A stretch of DNA of 64,000 bases, taken from NCBI GenBank assembly GCA_002366565.1, contig DFBJ01000012.1, forward strand, positions 62,001-126,000. Direction: 5' to 3'. Numbering within the stretch: the first letter of the stretch is position 1; each line of letters opens with the position of its first letter. The position numbers and the translations under genes are program-made. This document shows positions 17,685-27,400 of the stretch, piece after piece. The stretch is from Bacteriovoracaceae bacterium UBA3083 (GTDB lineage: Bacteria; Bdellovibrionota; Bacteriovoracia; Bacteriovoracales; Bacteriovoracaceae). The notes under the pieces were generated by a model. That model was not told where the DNA came from. It worked only from the letters and a program-made list of their open reading frames with translations, and searched no databases.

Positions 17685-18407
17685 ATGCATACACTAAAAA
17701 TCTTCACTGATAGTGATTTTAATCATGAAAAAATTTCATTTCTGTCTACGTATTATAACGTGGAGCGTGAAGATGACTCAACTCAGGCCAGTCTACACTT
17801 TATCAATGGGAAACTCTTTTATAAGTCTAAAGACCGTGGGGAGATTGAATTTGATTTTAATGATTTATGGCAGCAGCAGTCTAATAAGAAGTACTCACTA
17901 AATAAAGAACCATTGGCAAAGGCCCTTGGGATTAAGTCTCCAGGACAAAGTCACATATGGGACCTGACTTGTGGAAGTGGTAAGGACTCAATACTTCTTT
18001 TAAAATTTGGGGCACGTGTCACAGCTTTTGAAAGAAACCCTACCGTTGCAGCGCTTCTTCTACTCGCTAAGAGAAACTTTAATAGTTCTTCTCTCAATGT
18101 TGTTTTTGGAGAGGGATCAGATCACTTAGATCGTTTAGAAGAAGATATGCCTACAGCTATCTATTATGATCCAATGTATCCAGATGAAGGTAAGAAGAAG
18201 TCTGCTCTTCCAAGAAAAGAGATGCAGATATTTAGAGATCTTGTCGGAAAAGATAGTGATGAAGAAAGTGTCTATGAGTGGGTTAAAAAGAGTGGTGTTA
18301 AGAGGTTTGTAGTTAAGAGAGGTGTTAAATCTCCAACACTTAAGGCCAAACCAAGCGCTCAATACATAGGTAAGAGTGCTCGGTACGACCTTTATATCTT
18401 TGCTTAA
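17685..18407 (+). CDS. rsmJ: RsmJ-like 16S rRNA (guanine-N2)-methyltransferase
   Basis: A 240-residue class I methyltransferase matching RsmJ (YhiQ), which makes m2G1516 in 16S rRNA. Diagnostic stretches: LTCGSGKDSILLLKFGARVTAFERNPTVAALL (SAM loop, about 94-125), YYDPMYPDEGKKKSALPRKEM (catalytic DPMYP, about 164-184), FRDLVGKDSDEE, and RFVVKRGVKSP with the late IGKSARYDLYIF. Its stop overlaps the convergent PilZ gene by 4 bases, leaving no room for a terminator. The N-terminal 70 residues are more divergent, as usual for the family. Confidence 0.85.
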   Translation: MHTLKIFTDSDFNHEKISFLSTYYNVEREDDSTQASLHFINGKLFYKSKDRGEIEFDFNDLWQQQSNKKYSLNKEPLAKALGIKSPGQSHIWDLTCGSGKDSILLLKFGARVTAFERNPTVAALLLLAKRNFNSSSLNVVFGEGSDHLDRLEEDMPTAIYYDPMYPDEGKKKSALPRKEMQIFRDLVGKDSDEESVYEWVKKSGVKRFVVKRGVKSPTLKAKPSAQYIGKSARYDLYIFA

Positions 18408-19159
18408 GCTGTAAGCTGCTGGACATGATGTTTCTTTGCGGCCTTTGAAATCATTTTGATTATTTTTCTCATATAGATTTTTTCCCAGATATTTTCGTAG
18501 TCAAAAGCTATTCCAAATCCCTTTTCACCATCAAACTCATGCTGAGAGATAATATTTGCGTTCAAACAAATATTATCGCTAATAAAAGTAATATTTATGA
18601 TCATTTTCTGACCACAGATTTCAGCTCCCTCTGGGAGAGTTAAGAATGCACCTGAATGAGATATATTGAGTATCTCAGCATCCTTTAATGTGTTATCAGT
18701 TACTAATGAGTATGAGCAAGGAATTCGAATCGTGTACCTTTCTCTGTGTTCCCACCATCTATCAGCTCTATTAAAGAATGGTTTTCTAATTTCTGGTAAG
18801 AGAAAGTAGAGGATTATGGCCACATTACAGCAGAGTATAACTAGACTAGGCCACTGAGGTGAACTACTCGCATATGGCCATGTAAAGGCCTCATAACTTA
18901 AGTGGCTGTATATAGAATAGAGCTGAACACTTACAAATACTGGATAACTCCATTTCTTAACTCCAAGAAGTGCAATACCTCCAATTGGAAAGAGAAACCA
19001 AAATTCAAATACGGCCCTTGTTGAGTTTAAATGAGATATATTTTCTACAATAGACAGAATAGGAAAGCTTGTCGTTGCCTTAAAATAAGCTATTTTAAGC
19101 AACGGCTCGATAAGGTGTAGTATTGCGAGAATCACAAATGGAAGTGGCCTATGTTTCAT
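18404..19159 (-). CDS. Membrane protein with C-terminal PilZ (c-di-GMP) domain
   Basis: The 251-residue product has four probable transmembrane helices in its first 125 residues (about 8-26, 50-67, 72-88, 104-123) and a cytoplasmic PilZ domain after residue 135. The PilZ c-di-GMP signature is intact: R141-x3-R145 (RYTIR) and NISHSG at 165-170 in place of (D/N)xSxxG. It probably senses cyclic di-GMP at the inner membrane; the output is unknown. Convergent with and overlapping the rsmJ gene. Confidence 0.85.
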   Translation of the reverse strand: MKHRPLPFVILAILHLIEPLLKIAYFKATTSFPILSIVENISHLNSTRAVFEFWFLFPIGGIALLGVKKWSYPVFVSVQLYSIYSHLSYEAFTWPYASSSPQWPSLVILCCNVAIILYFLLPEIRKPFFNRADRWWEHRERYTIRIPCSYSLVTDNTLKDAEILNISHSGAFLTLPEGAEICGQKMIINITFISDNICLNANIISQHEFDGEKGFGIAFDYENIWEKIYMRKIIKMISKAAKKHHVQQLTA

Positions 19160-19340
19160 TTTCTTACCCTGTTTGAATGTCCCTAATCACCAGTATATAG
19201 AAATAAGAAAAAAAGAAAAATTCAAAGACTATGCCAAATATAGAAGCTAGATATCAGCTATTTACTCAGACCATGCCATGGCCAATTGGCAATGATTTGA
19301 GTAAGCTGATTATAATATAGTTATAACGGAGTATTATAAA

Positions 19341-20102
19341 GTGTTAGTGATCGTATCGCCTGCTAAGAAGTTAGATTTTGAGTCTAGTGCACCAATTTCA
19401 GATTATGTTGAACCAAAGTTCATTGAGAAATCTGAGGTACTTATAAAAGAGTTAAAGAAGTGTTCTCCTGCAGAAATTTCTAAAATGATGAAATTATCTG
19501 AAGCTTTGACTAACCTAAATGTTGGTAGATATAAGTCATTTAAAACTCCTTTTACTCCAGAAAATGCAAAACAAGCAATATTCTCATTTAAAGGTGATAC
19601 ATATGTTGGTCTTGATGCTGAGAGCTTAAATAAGACACAAATTAAGTATGCTCAAAACCACCTTAGAATACTTTCTGGGCTCTATGGAGTGTTATCTCCT
19701 CTGGAGCTAATTCAGCCTTATCGTTTAGAAATGGGTACAAAGTTTTCATGTAATGGAAGTAAGAATCTTTATGAATTCTGGAAAGAAGATCTTACGGCAG
19801 AATTAAATACTATTCTTAAAAAAGAAAAGATCTTAGTTAATTGTGCATCAGGTGAATACTCTGGTGCAGTAGACTTCAGTAGATTGAATGGTGAAGTTGT
19901 AACTCCTGTCTTTAAAGATAAGAAAAATGACCAATATAAGATCATAGGTCTCTTTGCAAAAAGAGCGCGTGGAATGATGGCCAGATTTATAATCGAAAAT
20001 AAAGTTACAGAGATGGAGGCCTTAAAAGGCTTTGATAGTGACGGTTATAAGTTTAACCCTTCAATGTCTGAAGGGAATGAACTTGTCTTTACTCGTGGGT
20101 AA
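19341..20102 (+). CDS. yaaA: YaaA-family peroxide stress protein
   Basis: A 253-residue protein with the family hallmark start MLVIVSPAKKLDF, then the conserved AIFSFKGDTYVGLDAES, LRILSGLYGVLSPLELIQPYRLEMGT, VNCASGEYSGAV and FAKRARGMMARFI. In E. coli, YaaA lowers intracellular iron and protects DNA during peroxide stress; DNA binding has been shown for the fold. Length matches the family (about 255). The stop abuts the convergent YceI gene with no spacing. Confidence 0.93.
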   Translation: MLVIVSPAKKLDFESSAPISDYVEPKFIEKSEVLIKELKKCSPAEISKMMKLSEALTNLNVGRYKSFKTPFTPENAKQAIFSFKGDTYVGLDAESLNKTQIKYAQNHLRILSGLYGVLSPLELIQPYRLEMGTKFSCNGSKNLYEFWKEDLTAELNTILKKEKILVNCASGEYSGAVDFSRLNGEVVTPVFKDKKNDQYKIIGLFAKRARGMMARFIIENKVTEMEALKGFDSDGYKFNPSMSEGNELVFTRG

Positions 20103-20118
20103 TTAATTTCCCCACGGG
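20092..20118. terminator. Hairpin across two convergent stop codons
   Basis: An 8-bp stem (20092-20099 with 20111-20118, one G-T pair), whose loop holds the stop codons of both yaaA and the YceI gene. It lacks a T-run, so it is a weak terminator candidate, perhaps a shared 3' end stabiliser for two mRNAs with no intergenic space. Confidence 0.4.
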
Positions 20119-21083
20119 TGTGGCCCATAGCCCATGTATGGAGCTAGATGTATTGCAAAATACATAATTAATAGCATTACTACTATATTTGGAATTAGAA
20201 ATGTCCATTTAGGATCTAGATTTTTCTTTTCTAGGTACTTCGTCAGAACTAATTGTAACTTTATTCCAGTACCTATTAAGATAATGAATGCAACAAATCC
20301 AAAAGAAAGATTAAGTACAATATCCTTTATCTTCGGTGTCTCTGGAGTAGAGACAACTACAGGTGCAGTCATTGTTATTTGAGTTGTTTCTTCTACTTCT
20401 TCTTCTATTTTTTCATTTTTTTTTTTTACTTCATCTATAACTGATTTCTTAATATCTTTTGTTGGAAGAAAGAATCTTGAAAAGGCTGGCCTTACACCTT
20501 CTTGAAAAGCTTCAATTATTATTTTGATAGATACGTTATCCCCAAGTAGAACTCCACCCTTATCTAAAGTCTTATTCCAAGAGAGACCAAAATCCTTTCT
20601 ATTAATAGTAGTGTCTGCTTCAAAGAATTGAGCTGTTTTATTATCATCCCACGGATCTTTAACGCTTCCTTTATACTTTAGATTAAACTTTACTGTTTTT
20701 GTTACATCTAAAAGTTTTAGATCGCCAATAACTTCTATAGGACTTCCATTTTTGTAAATAGTTTTAGTGGATTTGAATTCGATTTTTGGATACTTATTTA
20801 CATTAAAGAAGTCTTTGTTCTTTATGTGATTATCTCTTTTCTTATTATTAGTATCAATACTTCTAGTACTTATAACGAATTCAATATTTTCTAGCTTTTT
20901 AGTAGCTTCATTAAAGTCAAAGGCTCCATCAAACTTAGTGAAAGCACCGGTAACTGTTGTTATTTCCATATATGGAATTTCAAAAGATACTTTTGAATGT
21001 TGCCAATTAACACGCCAGTTCTCAGCATGTGCAATTGAAGTGATAAATAATAGTAATAGTAGTGACTTTAAGATTGTTTTCAT
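20103..21083 (-). CDS. YceI-like lipocalin-fold protein with C-terminal membrane anchor
   Basis: From the ATG at 21083 the 326-residue product starts with a signal peptide (MKTILKS..., cleaved after AHA). Residues about 22-185 form a YceI domain: WRVNWQHSKVSFEIPYMEITTVTGAFTKFDG, then DNHIKNKDFFNVNKYPKIEFKST and INRKDFGLSW. YceI proteins bind polyisoprenoid lipids. Unusually, a charged coiled linker (about 205-235) and two hydrophobic segments (about 255-278 and 294-314) follow, so the domain would be tethered to the membrane. The frame is open 12 residues further upstream but that would disrupt the signal peptide. Confidence 0.88.
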   Translation of the reverse strand: MKTILKSLLLLLFITSIAHAENWRVNWQHSKVSFEIPYMEITTVTGAFTKFDGAFDFNEATKKLENIEFVISTRSIDTNNKKRDNHIKNKDFFNVNKYPKIEFKSTKTIYKNGSPIEVIGDLKLLDVTKTVKFNLKYKGSVKDPWDDNKTAQFFEADTTINRKDFGLSWNKTLDKGGVLLGDNVSIKIIIEAFQEGVRPAFSRFFLPTKDIKKSVIDEVKKKNEKIEEEVEETTQITMTAPVVVSTPETPKIKDIVLNLSFGFVAFIILIGTGIKLQLVLTKYLEKKNLDPKWTFLIPNIVVMLLIMYFAIHLAPYMGYGPHPWGN

Positions 21084-21095
21084 GGGGATAATATA

Positions 21096-21116
21096 GCCCA
21101 GACAAAGTGGCTGGGC
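21096..21116 (-). terminator. Possible terminator of the histone-like gene
   Basis: A GC-rich 6-bp stem (21096-21101 with 21111-21116) with a 9-base loop, 18 bases after the histone-like stop on the minus strand. The T-tract is weak, and it also lies in the leader of the YceI gene, so read-through between the two is likely. Confidence 0.4.
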
Positions 21117-21133
21117 CATACTATATTGTAAAT

Positions 21134-21832
21134 TTACTTTTTTGTTGTAGCTTTTTTTGTAACTTTCTTTTTCGCAGTAGTTGCTTTCTTCGCTACTGTT
21201 TTCTTTGCTGCAGTTGCTTTCTTTGCAACAGTTTTCTTAGCTGCAGTTGTCTTCTTAGTAACCTTTTTCTTTTCTGTAGTGGCCTTCTTAGTCACTTTCT
21301 TTTTAGCTGTTGTAGCTTTCTTTGCAACTTTCTTCTTAGCAGTAGTTGCTTTTTTCGTTACTTTCTTCTTTGCTGCAGTAGCTTTCTTAGTAACTTTCTC
21401 TTTTTCTTCACTAATTACTTCTTCAGCAGCTTTTTCAACTTTTTTTACAGCATCAGTAACTTTTCTCTTAGTTGACTTAACGGCTTTATCAACCTTCTTT
21501 TCAATCTTTTCTTTTTGCTTTTTGACATCTTTAATAGTCGATTTAGCTCTCTTAACAACAGGAGTTGTAAAGATTGACTCACCGGCCTGTTCTTTCAATG
21601 CCTTTAGTTCATTCACTAATTGACCGTAGAATCCAAGTATCTTCTTCTTTTGAATATTTACTTTATCGTAGCGATCTTTGAATGTTTTAAGAAGTTCACT
21701 ATGCTTATCTTCGTTGTAAGTTTTAATTTGCTCTAAAAGTTCTTCACATTTAGCTCTAAAGTCCTTCTTTTTAGACTTAGTTTTCTCAGCTAACTTTTCT
21801 TGTTTCTTTTTTAGAAAGTCTTGAATAGTCAT
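21134..21832 (-). CDS. Histone H1-like Lys/Ala-repeat DNA-binding protein
   Basis: A 232-residue, extremely basic protein. Residues 1-100 are helical and charged (probable coiled coil), 100-147 are Lys-rich, and 148-232 are a run of 11-residue repeats of the type TKKATTAKKKV, about 7.7 copies. This is the composition of bacterial histone H1-like proteins (chlamydial Hc1/Hc2, AlgP-type tails) that bind and compact DNA. In a predatory bacterium a nucleoid-compacting role in the non-growing attack phase is plausible, but this is inference. Followed by the YceI gene in the same direction. Confidence 0.85.
   Translation of the reverse strand: MTIQDFLKKKQEKLAEKTKSKKKDFRAKCEELLEQIKTYNEDKHSELLKTFKDRYDKVNIQKKKILGFYGQLVNELKALKEQAGESIFTTPVVKRAKSTIKDVKKQKEKIEKKVDKAVKSTKRKVTDAVKKVEKAAEEVISEEKEKVTKKATAAKKKVTKKATTAKKKVAKKATTAKKKVTKKATTEKKKVTKKTTAAKKTVAKKATAAKKTVAKKATTAKKKVTKKATTKK
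21137..21391 (-). repeat. 33-bp tandem coding repeats
   Basis: About 7.7 copies of a 33-base unit encode an 11-residue Lys/Ala/Thr/Val motif at the C-terminus of the histone-like protein. Copies differ at synonymous and a few coding positions (Ala/Thr and Lys/Thr swaps), so they are old but homogenising; copy number may vary between strains. Confidence 0.85.
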
Positions 21833-22024
21833 ATTTATTCCCTTTGGTATTAATAAATAACTCTATTTTAATCATGCCATCAGTGGCAAGTTCAGTAATT
21901 AATTGTAACTATTTGTAAATGTGTTGGCCATAGATTTTAAGTTATTGATTCTAAAACAAAAAATCATGACAAATTACTTGTATATAGGTAGTATTTTTCC
22001 AAATTTAAAAAAGGATTATTAATA

Positions 22025-23017
22025 ATGAAGAAATATGATGTCTATGGAATTGGAAATGCTCTAGTTGATATTGAGTATGAAGTTGAACCTACTTTTCTAG
22101 AGAAAATGAATGTTGAAAAAGGTCTAATGACGCTGGTAGACCAAGATAGACAAGCTGAGTTATTAAATAATTTAGAAGGTATTTCTCACGCGAGAAGCTG
22201 TGGTGGGTCTGCTGCTAATACAATTATTGCAGTTAGTCAGTTTGGTGGTAAATCTTTCTATTCATGTAAAGTTGCTAACGATGAAACTGGAGAGTTCTAC
22301 TATAAAGATATTGTAAGTAACGGTGTTACTACAAATATGGGAGAAGATAGAGAAGAAGGTCTTACTGGTAAGTGTATGGTTTTCATTACTCCTGACGCTG
22401 ATAGAACTATGAACTCATACTTAGGTATAACTGAAACTTTTTCTACTAATGAAATTGTTGAGTCTGAGCTTCTTGCTTCAGAGTATCTTTATATTGAAGG
22501 TTATCTTGTGACTTCTCCTACAGGGAAAGCTGCAGCAATTAAAGCGAGAGAGTTAGCTCAAGCAAATGATGTAAAAGTAGCATTAACATTCTCTGATCCA
22601 GGAATTGTTGGTTTCTTTAAAGAAGGTTTTAAAGAAATCCTTGGAGACAAGAAGATAGACTTACTTTTCTGTAACGAGTCAGAAGCGATGAGCTTTACTG
22701 GTGCCGAAGATGTTGACACAGCAGTTAGCCAACTTAAGTCAGTTGCTAAAACATTCGCTGTTACTCTTGGTGAGAAAGGTGCAATTGTATATGACGGTGA
22801 AAGAGAAATTGCTATTGAGACTAAGCAAGTTGAGCCAAAAGATACTAACGGTGCAGGTGATCTATTCGCAGGTGCTTTCCTTTATGGAATAACTAATGGT
22901 TTAGAGTATACACAAGCAGCTAAGCTAGCTTGTCATAGTTCAAGTGAGCTTGTTACAAAGTTTGGTGCAAGACTTGATAAAGAAAAAGTAAATACAATTA
23001 AAGAAAGCCTTCTTTAA
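22025..23017 (+). CDS. PfkB-family kinase, adenosine kinase-like
   Basis: A 330-residue ribokinase-like enzyme. The start MKKYDVYGIGNALVDIEYEV, the CGGSAANTIIA motif (about 59-69) and the C-terminal catalytic motif DTNGAGDLFAGAFLYG (about 274-289, with the general-base Asp) are diagnostic of PfkB kinases, and the whole length and pattern match the bacterial 'adenosine kinase' subgroup, which phosphorylates adenosine or a sugar using ATP. The exact substrate cannot be fixed from sequence. Seventeen bases separate it from asnS. Confidence 0.87.
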   Translation: MKKYDVYGIGNALVDIEYEVEPTFLEKMNVEKGLMTLVDQDRQAELLNNLEGISHARSCGGSAANTIIAVSQFGGKSFYSCKVANDETGEFYYKDIVSNGVTTNMGEDREEGLTGKCMVFITPDADRTMNSYLGITETFSTNEIVESELLASEYLYIEGYLVTSPTGKAAAIKARELAQANDVKVALTFSDPGIVGFFKEGFKEILGDKKIDLLFCNESEAMSFTGAEDVDTAVSQLKSVAKTFAVTLGEKGAIVYDGEREIAIETKQVEPKDTNGAGDLFAGAFLYGITNGLEYTQAAKLACHSSSELVTKFGARLDKEKVNTIKESLL

Positions 23018-23034
23018 TCTGTTGGAGTTGAAAC

Positions 23035-24432
23035 GTGGAAAGAATTTTATTAAAGAAAATATTTAAAGATGAAATCGTTGATTGTGATGCCGTTGTAAAA
23101 GGGTGGATCAGAAGTATTAGAAAAGCTAAGAAGTTTTCTTTTGTGATGATCAATGATGGAAGTTGCCAGGGTGATTTACAGATTATTGTTGATGGATCTA
23201 CTCCTAATTATGAAGAGATCTCTTCATTATTAATTGGATCATCTATCGCTGTTACAGGGGCACTTGTTCCTTCTGGTGGTAGAGGGCAGAAAGTAGAAAT
23301 GCATGCCAAGTCTGTAGAGATTATTGGTAAGTGTGATGATACTTACCCTCTTCAAAAGAAAGCAACTTCACTTGAGTTCTTAAGAGAGCAGGCCCACTTA
23401 AGAGTTAGAACAAATACTTTTGGAGCTGTTTTTAGAATTAGACATGAGCTAGCACAAGCAACTCATAGATTTTTCTCTGACAATGGTTTCTTCTATCTTA
23501 ATTCACCAATTATAACTTCTGTTGATGGTGAAGGTGCAGGAGAAATGTTTAGAGTTTCTAACTTAGACTCAAAAAATCCTCCATTAACTGATAAGGGAGA
23601 TGTTGATTTTTCTCAAGATTACTTTGGTAAAGAAACTTCTCTTTGTGTGACTGGGCAATTAGAAGGTGAGTGTTATGCTTCTGGTTTAGGAGCGATCTAT
23701 ACATTTGGTCCTACTTTTAGAGCTGAAAACTCTAATACTCCTAGACACCTTTCTGAATTTTGGATGATTGAGCCTGAGCTTGCGTTTGCTGACCTTGATG
23801 ATGTTGCAAAACTTGCTGGTGACTATATTCAATATATGATTTCTGAAGTGCTAACGAATTGTGCTGATGAGATGAACTTTTTAATAAATAGACATGGTGG
23901 AACTTTAGATGAATCTCACTTAGAGATGCTTAAGCTTGTAAGAGATACGCCATTTACTAAAATCACATACACTGAAGCAATTGATATTCTTAATGCCTCA
24001 GGTGAAAAGTTTGAATTCCCTACTGATTGGGGGAAAGAGCTACAGACAGAGCATGAGAGATTCCTTGCTGAAAAGCACTTTAAGGGACCTGTTATTGTAA
24101 CTGATTACCCAGCTGACTGTAAGGCATTCTACATGAAGCAAAATGAAGACGGTAAAACTGTAAGAGCTATGGACGTTCTTGTTCCAGGTGTTGGTGAAAT
24201 TATTGGTGGATCTCAAAGAGAAGAAGATCTAGAAAAGATTATCGCTAAGATGGATAAAGACGGTATGGAGAAAGAAGGGTACTGGTGGTACTTAGATCTT
24301 AGAAAATACGGAACTGTTCCTCATGCTGGATTTGGTTTAGGATTTGAGAGAGCTATTATGTATATTACTGGTATGGCAAATATCAGAGATGTAATCCCAT
24401 TCCCAAGAAATCCAGGAAACTGCGACTTTTAA
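23035..24432 (+). CDS. asnS: Asparaginyl-tRNA synthetase
   Basis: A 465-residue class IIb synthetase charging tRNA-Asn. N-terminal OB anticodon-binding domain (about 15-105: VKGWIRSIRKAKKFSFVMINDGS), then the catalytic core with motif 1 region THRFFSDNGFFYLNSPIIT, motif 2 FRAENSNTPRHLSEFWMIEPE (19-residue core) and motif 3 GFGLGFERAIMYITG near the end, closing with the family-typical PRNPGNCDF. GTG start with GGAG 6 bases upstream; no upstream ATG fits. Length matches AsnRS (about 465). Confidence 0.97.
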   Translation: MERILLKKIFKDEIVDCDAVVKGWIRSIRKAKKFSFVMINDGSCQGDLQIIVDGSTPNYEEISSLLIGSSIAVTGALVPSGGRGQKVEMHAKSVEIIGKCDDTYPLQKKATSLEFLREQAHLRVRTNTFGAVFRIRHELAQATHRFFSDNGFFYLNSPIITSVDGEGAGEMFRVSNLDSKNPPLTDKGDVDFSQDYFGKETSLCVTGQLEGECYASGLGAIYTFGPTFRAENSNTPRHLSEFWMIEPELAFADLDDVAKLAGDYIQYMISEVLTNCADEMNFLINRHGGTLDESHLEMLKLVRDTPFTKITYTEAIDILNASGEKFEFPTDWGKELQTEHERFLAEKHFKGPVIVTDYPADCKAFYMKQNEDGKTVRAMDVLVPGVGEIIGGSQREEDLEKIIAKMDKDGMEKEGYWWYLDLRKYGTVPHAGFGLGFERAIMYITGMANIRDVIPFPRNPGNCDF

Positions 24433-24454
24433 AATAAAATAATAAACTAGGTCT

Positions 24455-24482
24455 ATTTCTATAGGCCTAGTTATATAAGTAC
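24455..24482. terminator. Bidirectional hairpin between asnS and sbcC
   Basis: A 12-bp stem (24455-24466 with 24471-24482, one T-G pair), tetraloop TTCT. It overlaps the last codons of sbcC and lies 23 bases after asnS; it can serve both convergent genes. Confidence 0.65.
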
Positions 24483-27400
24483 TCTATCTTCGATTGCCCT
24501 TCGGCCGATTTATTTAAATTTATATTTGCAGGAATTCTAGAAGTTAGCTCTTTTATATGAGAGATAATTCCAATTTGTTTTCCTCTTGATCTAACAGACA
24601 TTAGGGCACTGAAAGCGTCTTCAATACTATCAGCATCTAAGCTTCCAAAGCCTTCATCAATAAAGAAGCAGTCTATATCAACCTGACCTCTAGTCATTTC
24701 AGCTAATGTTAGGGCCATGGCCAAAGAGACTAGGAAAGTTTCTCCACCAGACAGTGTAGTCACTTTTCTCTCCATTGCTCCATTCCAGCGATCTGAAATA
24801 AAGAAGTCGTGTCCGTGAGTACTTTCTTTTTGAGTTAGGCCATATCTCCCGTCACATATCTTAGATAGCTCTTGATTCGTATTTTGAATTAATTGCTGTT
24901 CAATAAAGCCGAGTACAAAGTTTCTAAATTCATCTTTATTTCTTCCTAGAACATCAGCAAGATTATTGAGCCTATCAAATGAACCTGTAAGTTCTTTTAG
25001 TAATGCCTTATCTTTTGTCTGCTCAGCTTCTTTACTTCTATAAAGAGAAATTTTCTCTTCAGACTTAGAGATACTACTAACTAGAGAGTTTAGTCTCTCT
25101 TTGAATATATTTAGCTCCGTCAGTAGAAGTCTTTGACTTCCTTCTTTTAGACCTTGAATTGTTTCTTCGGTTTCAGGATATGTCTTAAGCGCCTTAACTT
25201 TTTCAAGGAATATTTTAGTCTCTTTGTTATCAGAGGCAAGATTATCAACTTGAAAATTGATTGTTGTAATATTTCCAAGAGCAGAAATTATTGAATTCTC
25301 TAATGAGTTAATTTGATCCTTAAGAGAGTCTAATGAAGTAAGGAGTCTCGTATACTCAGTTTCGAGTTGAGACTTCTTCTTTGATAGCTCTTTTAGTTCT
25401 GACTCCATACTTTCTCTTTGCTTTTCAAGCTCTGAGAGTGCATCGTCTATATTGCTGTCACCAGTTAGTTTTGTTAGTTCCTTTTCAAGTTCTTTTTTAT
25501 CAAAACTAAGTTTCGTTATATTGAATTCACAGTCTTTCTTTTCGACTTCAAGTGAGTTTAGCTGTTTTTGGAGTGAATCATTTATGGTTTGAATATTTTC
25601 TATCTGACCAAGAACTTTATGGTATTCATTTGTTTGCTTTATACTCTTTTTGACATGATCAATTTTATCGACAGTAAAAGACTCATTGATTAGTTCAGAT
25701 ATTTTACTTCCAAGTTCTTTACTACTTTCTGTATTTTCTTGAATACGATTCTCTGACTGTTCTATTGATACTCTAATCTTTTTAAAATCTTCTCGTAGTG
25801 CATTTATTTTTTCTGTAGTTAGAATAACACTTTGATGAATCTCACGGCATAGGTTGTAGTTCTGCTGTAATTTCTTTTTCTCTTCTGTAGATTCTGTTTG
25901 CTGCTTTAGTTGTTTATCGAAATTTGTAATAGTTGTTTCTAGGTCTTTTATTTCGTTTGTTAGTGAATCTCTCTTTTCACTGAGTGTTTTAATATCATGC
26001 TCTAGGAGAGTATACTTAGATTGTTCTTGAGTGATCTGCTCTTGAACTTCTGATATATTGATTAGTCCCTGATTTTTATTCAATGTTTTTACTAGATCAG
26101 ACTTAATGCTTTCCAGGAAGTTTATATCTACTTTTTGAGTACAGACTTTACATTCACTATCTTTAATTGATTGATCTAGAAGATCAATTAAGACTTCATT
26201 TTTCTTTTGCTCTTTCTCTTTTTCTTGAGATCTTTTGAGATCTAGTTCTAGAGCTTTTATTTTTGCATCTGCTTTTGTTAGAGTTTCTTTTTTAGTTTTA
26301 AGATCTATCGCCTTAAGTTCATCTTTTAATTTATTCTTTTTTTCTTGGGCCTGCTCTCGTAGAAGTAAGTCTTTATTTAGTTCATTAATTTTACTTTCAA
26401 TTATAGAGAGATTTTCTTGGTAATGTTTTTCAAAATCTTTTGTTTTAAAAATATCGAATATATTACTTTGTTGAGTTTCCAGAATTGCAGCAAGCTTTTT
26501 ACCTTCTACTTCTGTTTGAGATAGTTCATTCTTTCTACTTTCAATATTTTCTTTGTAAACAATATTACTATCTTCTATTGATTGTATCTTTGTAAGACAA
26601 TCCTCAATACTTTCAGTTTGAATTGAATCTAAATGAGAGAGAATTCCTCTCTCTTCTAGGGAGACTTTATTAGCCTTTAAAGACTTTAGGTCTTCATCTT
26701 TCTTACTTCTTTCAAGTGAGATGTCTTTTGTTTTATTTTCTATACGTAGTTTACTATCGTTGAGAGAATTTAATGACTCCGATATATTCTCAACTTTTGA
26801 GCGCACAGAAATTGCTTTTTTTAATTTTTCTACTTTCTCTGTATATCCAACTTTGAATGTGTCGTAAGCTTTTGTCTTTTTTCTTATTAGGTCTATTTGC
26901 TTATTAACATCTTGATTTGCTTGTTCAAGTTGAATGTTTATGTCTTTAATTCTGTTTGAAAATTGAATTCTCTTACTACTAAATTCTAAGACATCTTTTA
27001 GTTGATTATGTATTTCTTGAAGACTATTAAAATTTTTCTCACGGTCATTTTTTTCATCTATTTGCTTTGGAAGTTCTTGTTCTGCTTCAAGAATTTCATC
27101 TTCTGTGTAGGGAAGGGATGAGTCTAGTTTGATAGAGAGCTTTTCAATTTCTTGCTTTTGAGTACTTAATGTTTCACGGAGTTTCTTGTTTATTTCAGAT
27201 AACTCATTCTCAGAGTAAAGCCTTTCTAAAATCTTTCTTCTTTCTGAGAAGTTAGAAGTTAGGAATTTTGAAAATTGACCTTGATTTAAAACTACACTTC
27301 TAATGAATTGGTCAAATGTCAGTCCAATAATCTCTTCTGGCGAAGATTCTATGGCCACACCATCTTTAGTGACAATTCTCTGAGGTGAAGGCTTCTTTAT

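Noticed and set aside
21137..21391. 33-bp repeat array as a CRISPR array
   Set aside because: Repeats are contiguous, in frame and coding, without unique spacers.
21107..21623. Plus-strand Cys/Phe/Ser-rich frames opposite the histone-like gene
   Set aside because: Mirror artefact of the 33-bp Lys/Ala repeats read in reverse; no ribosome site.
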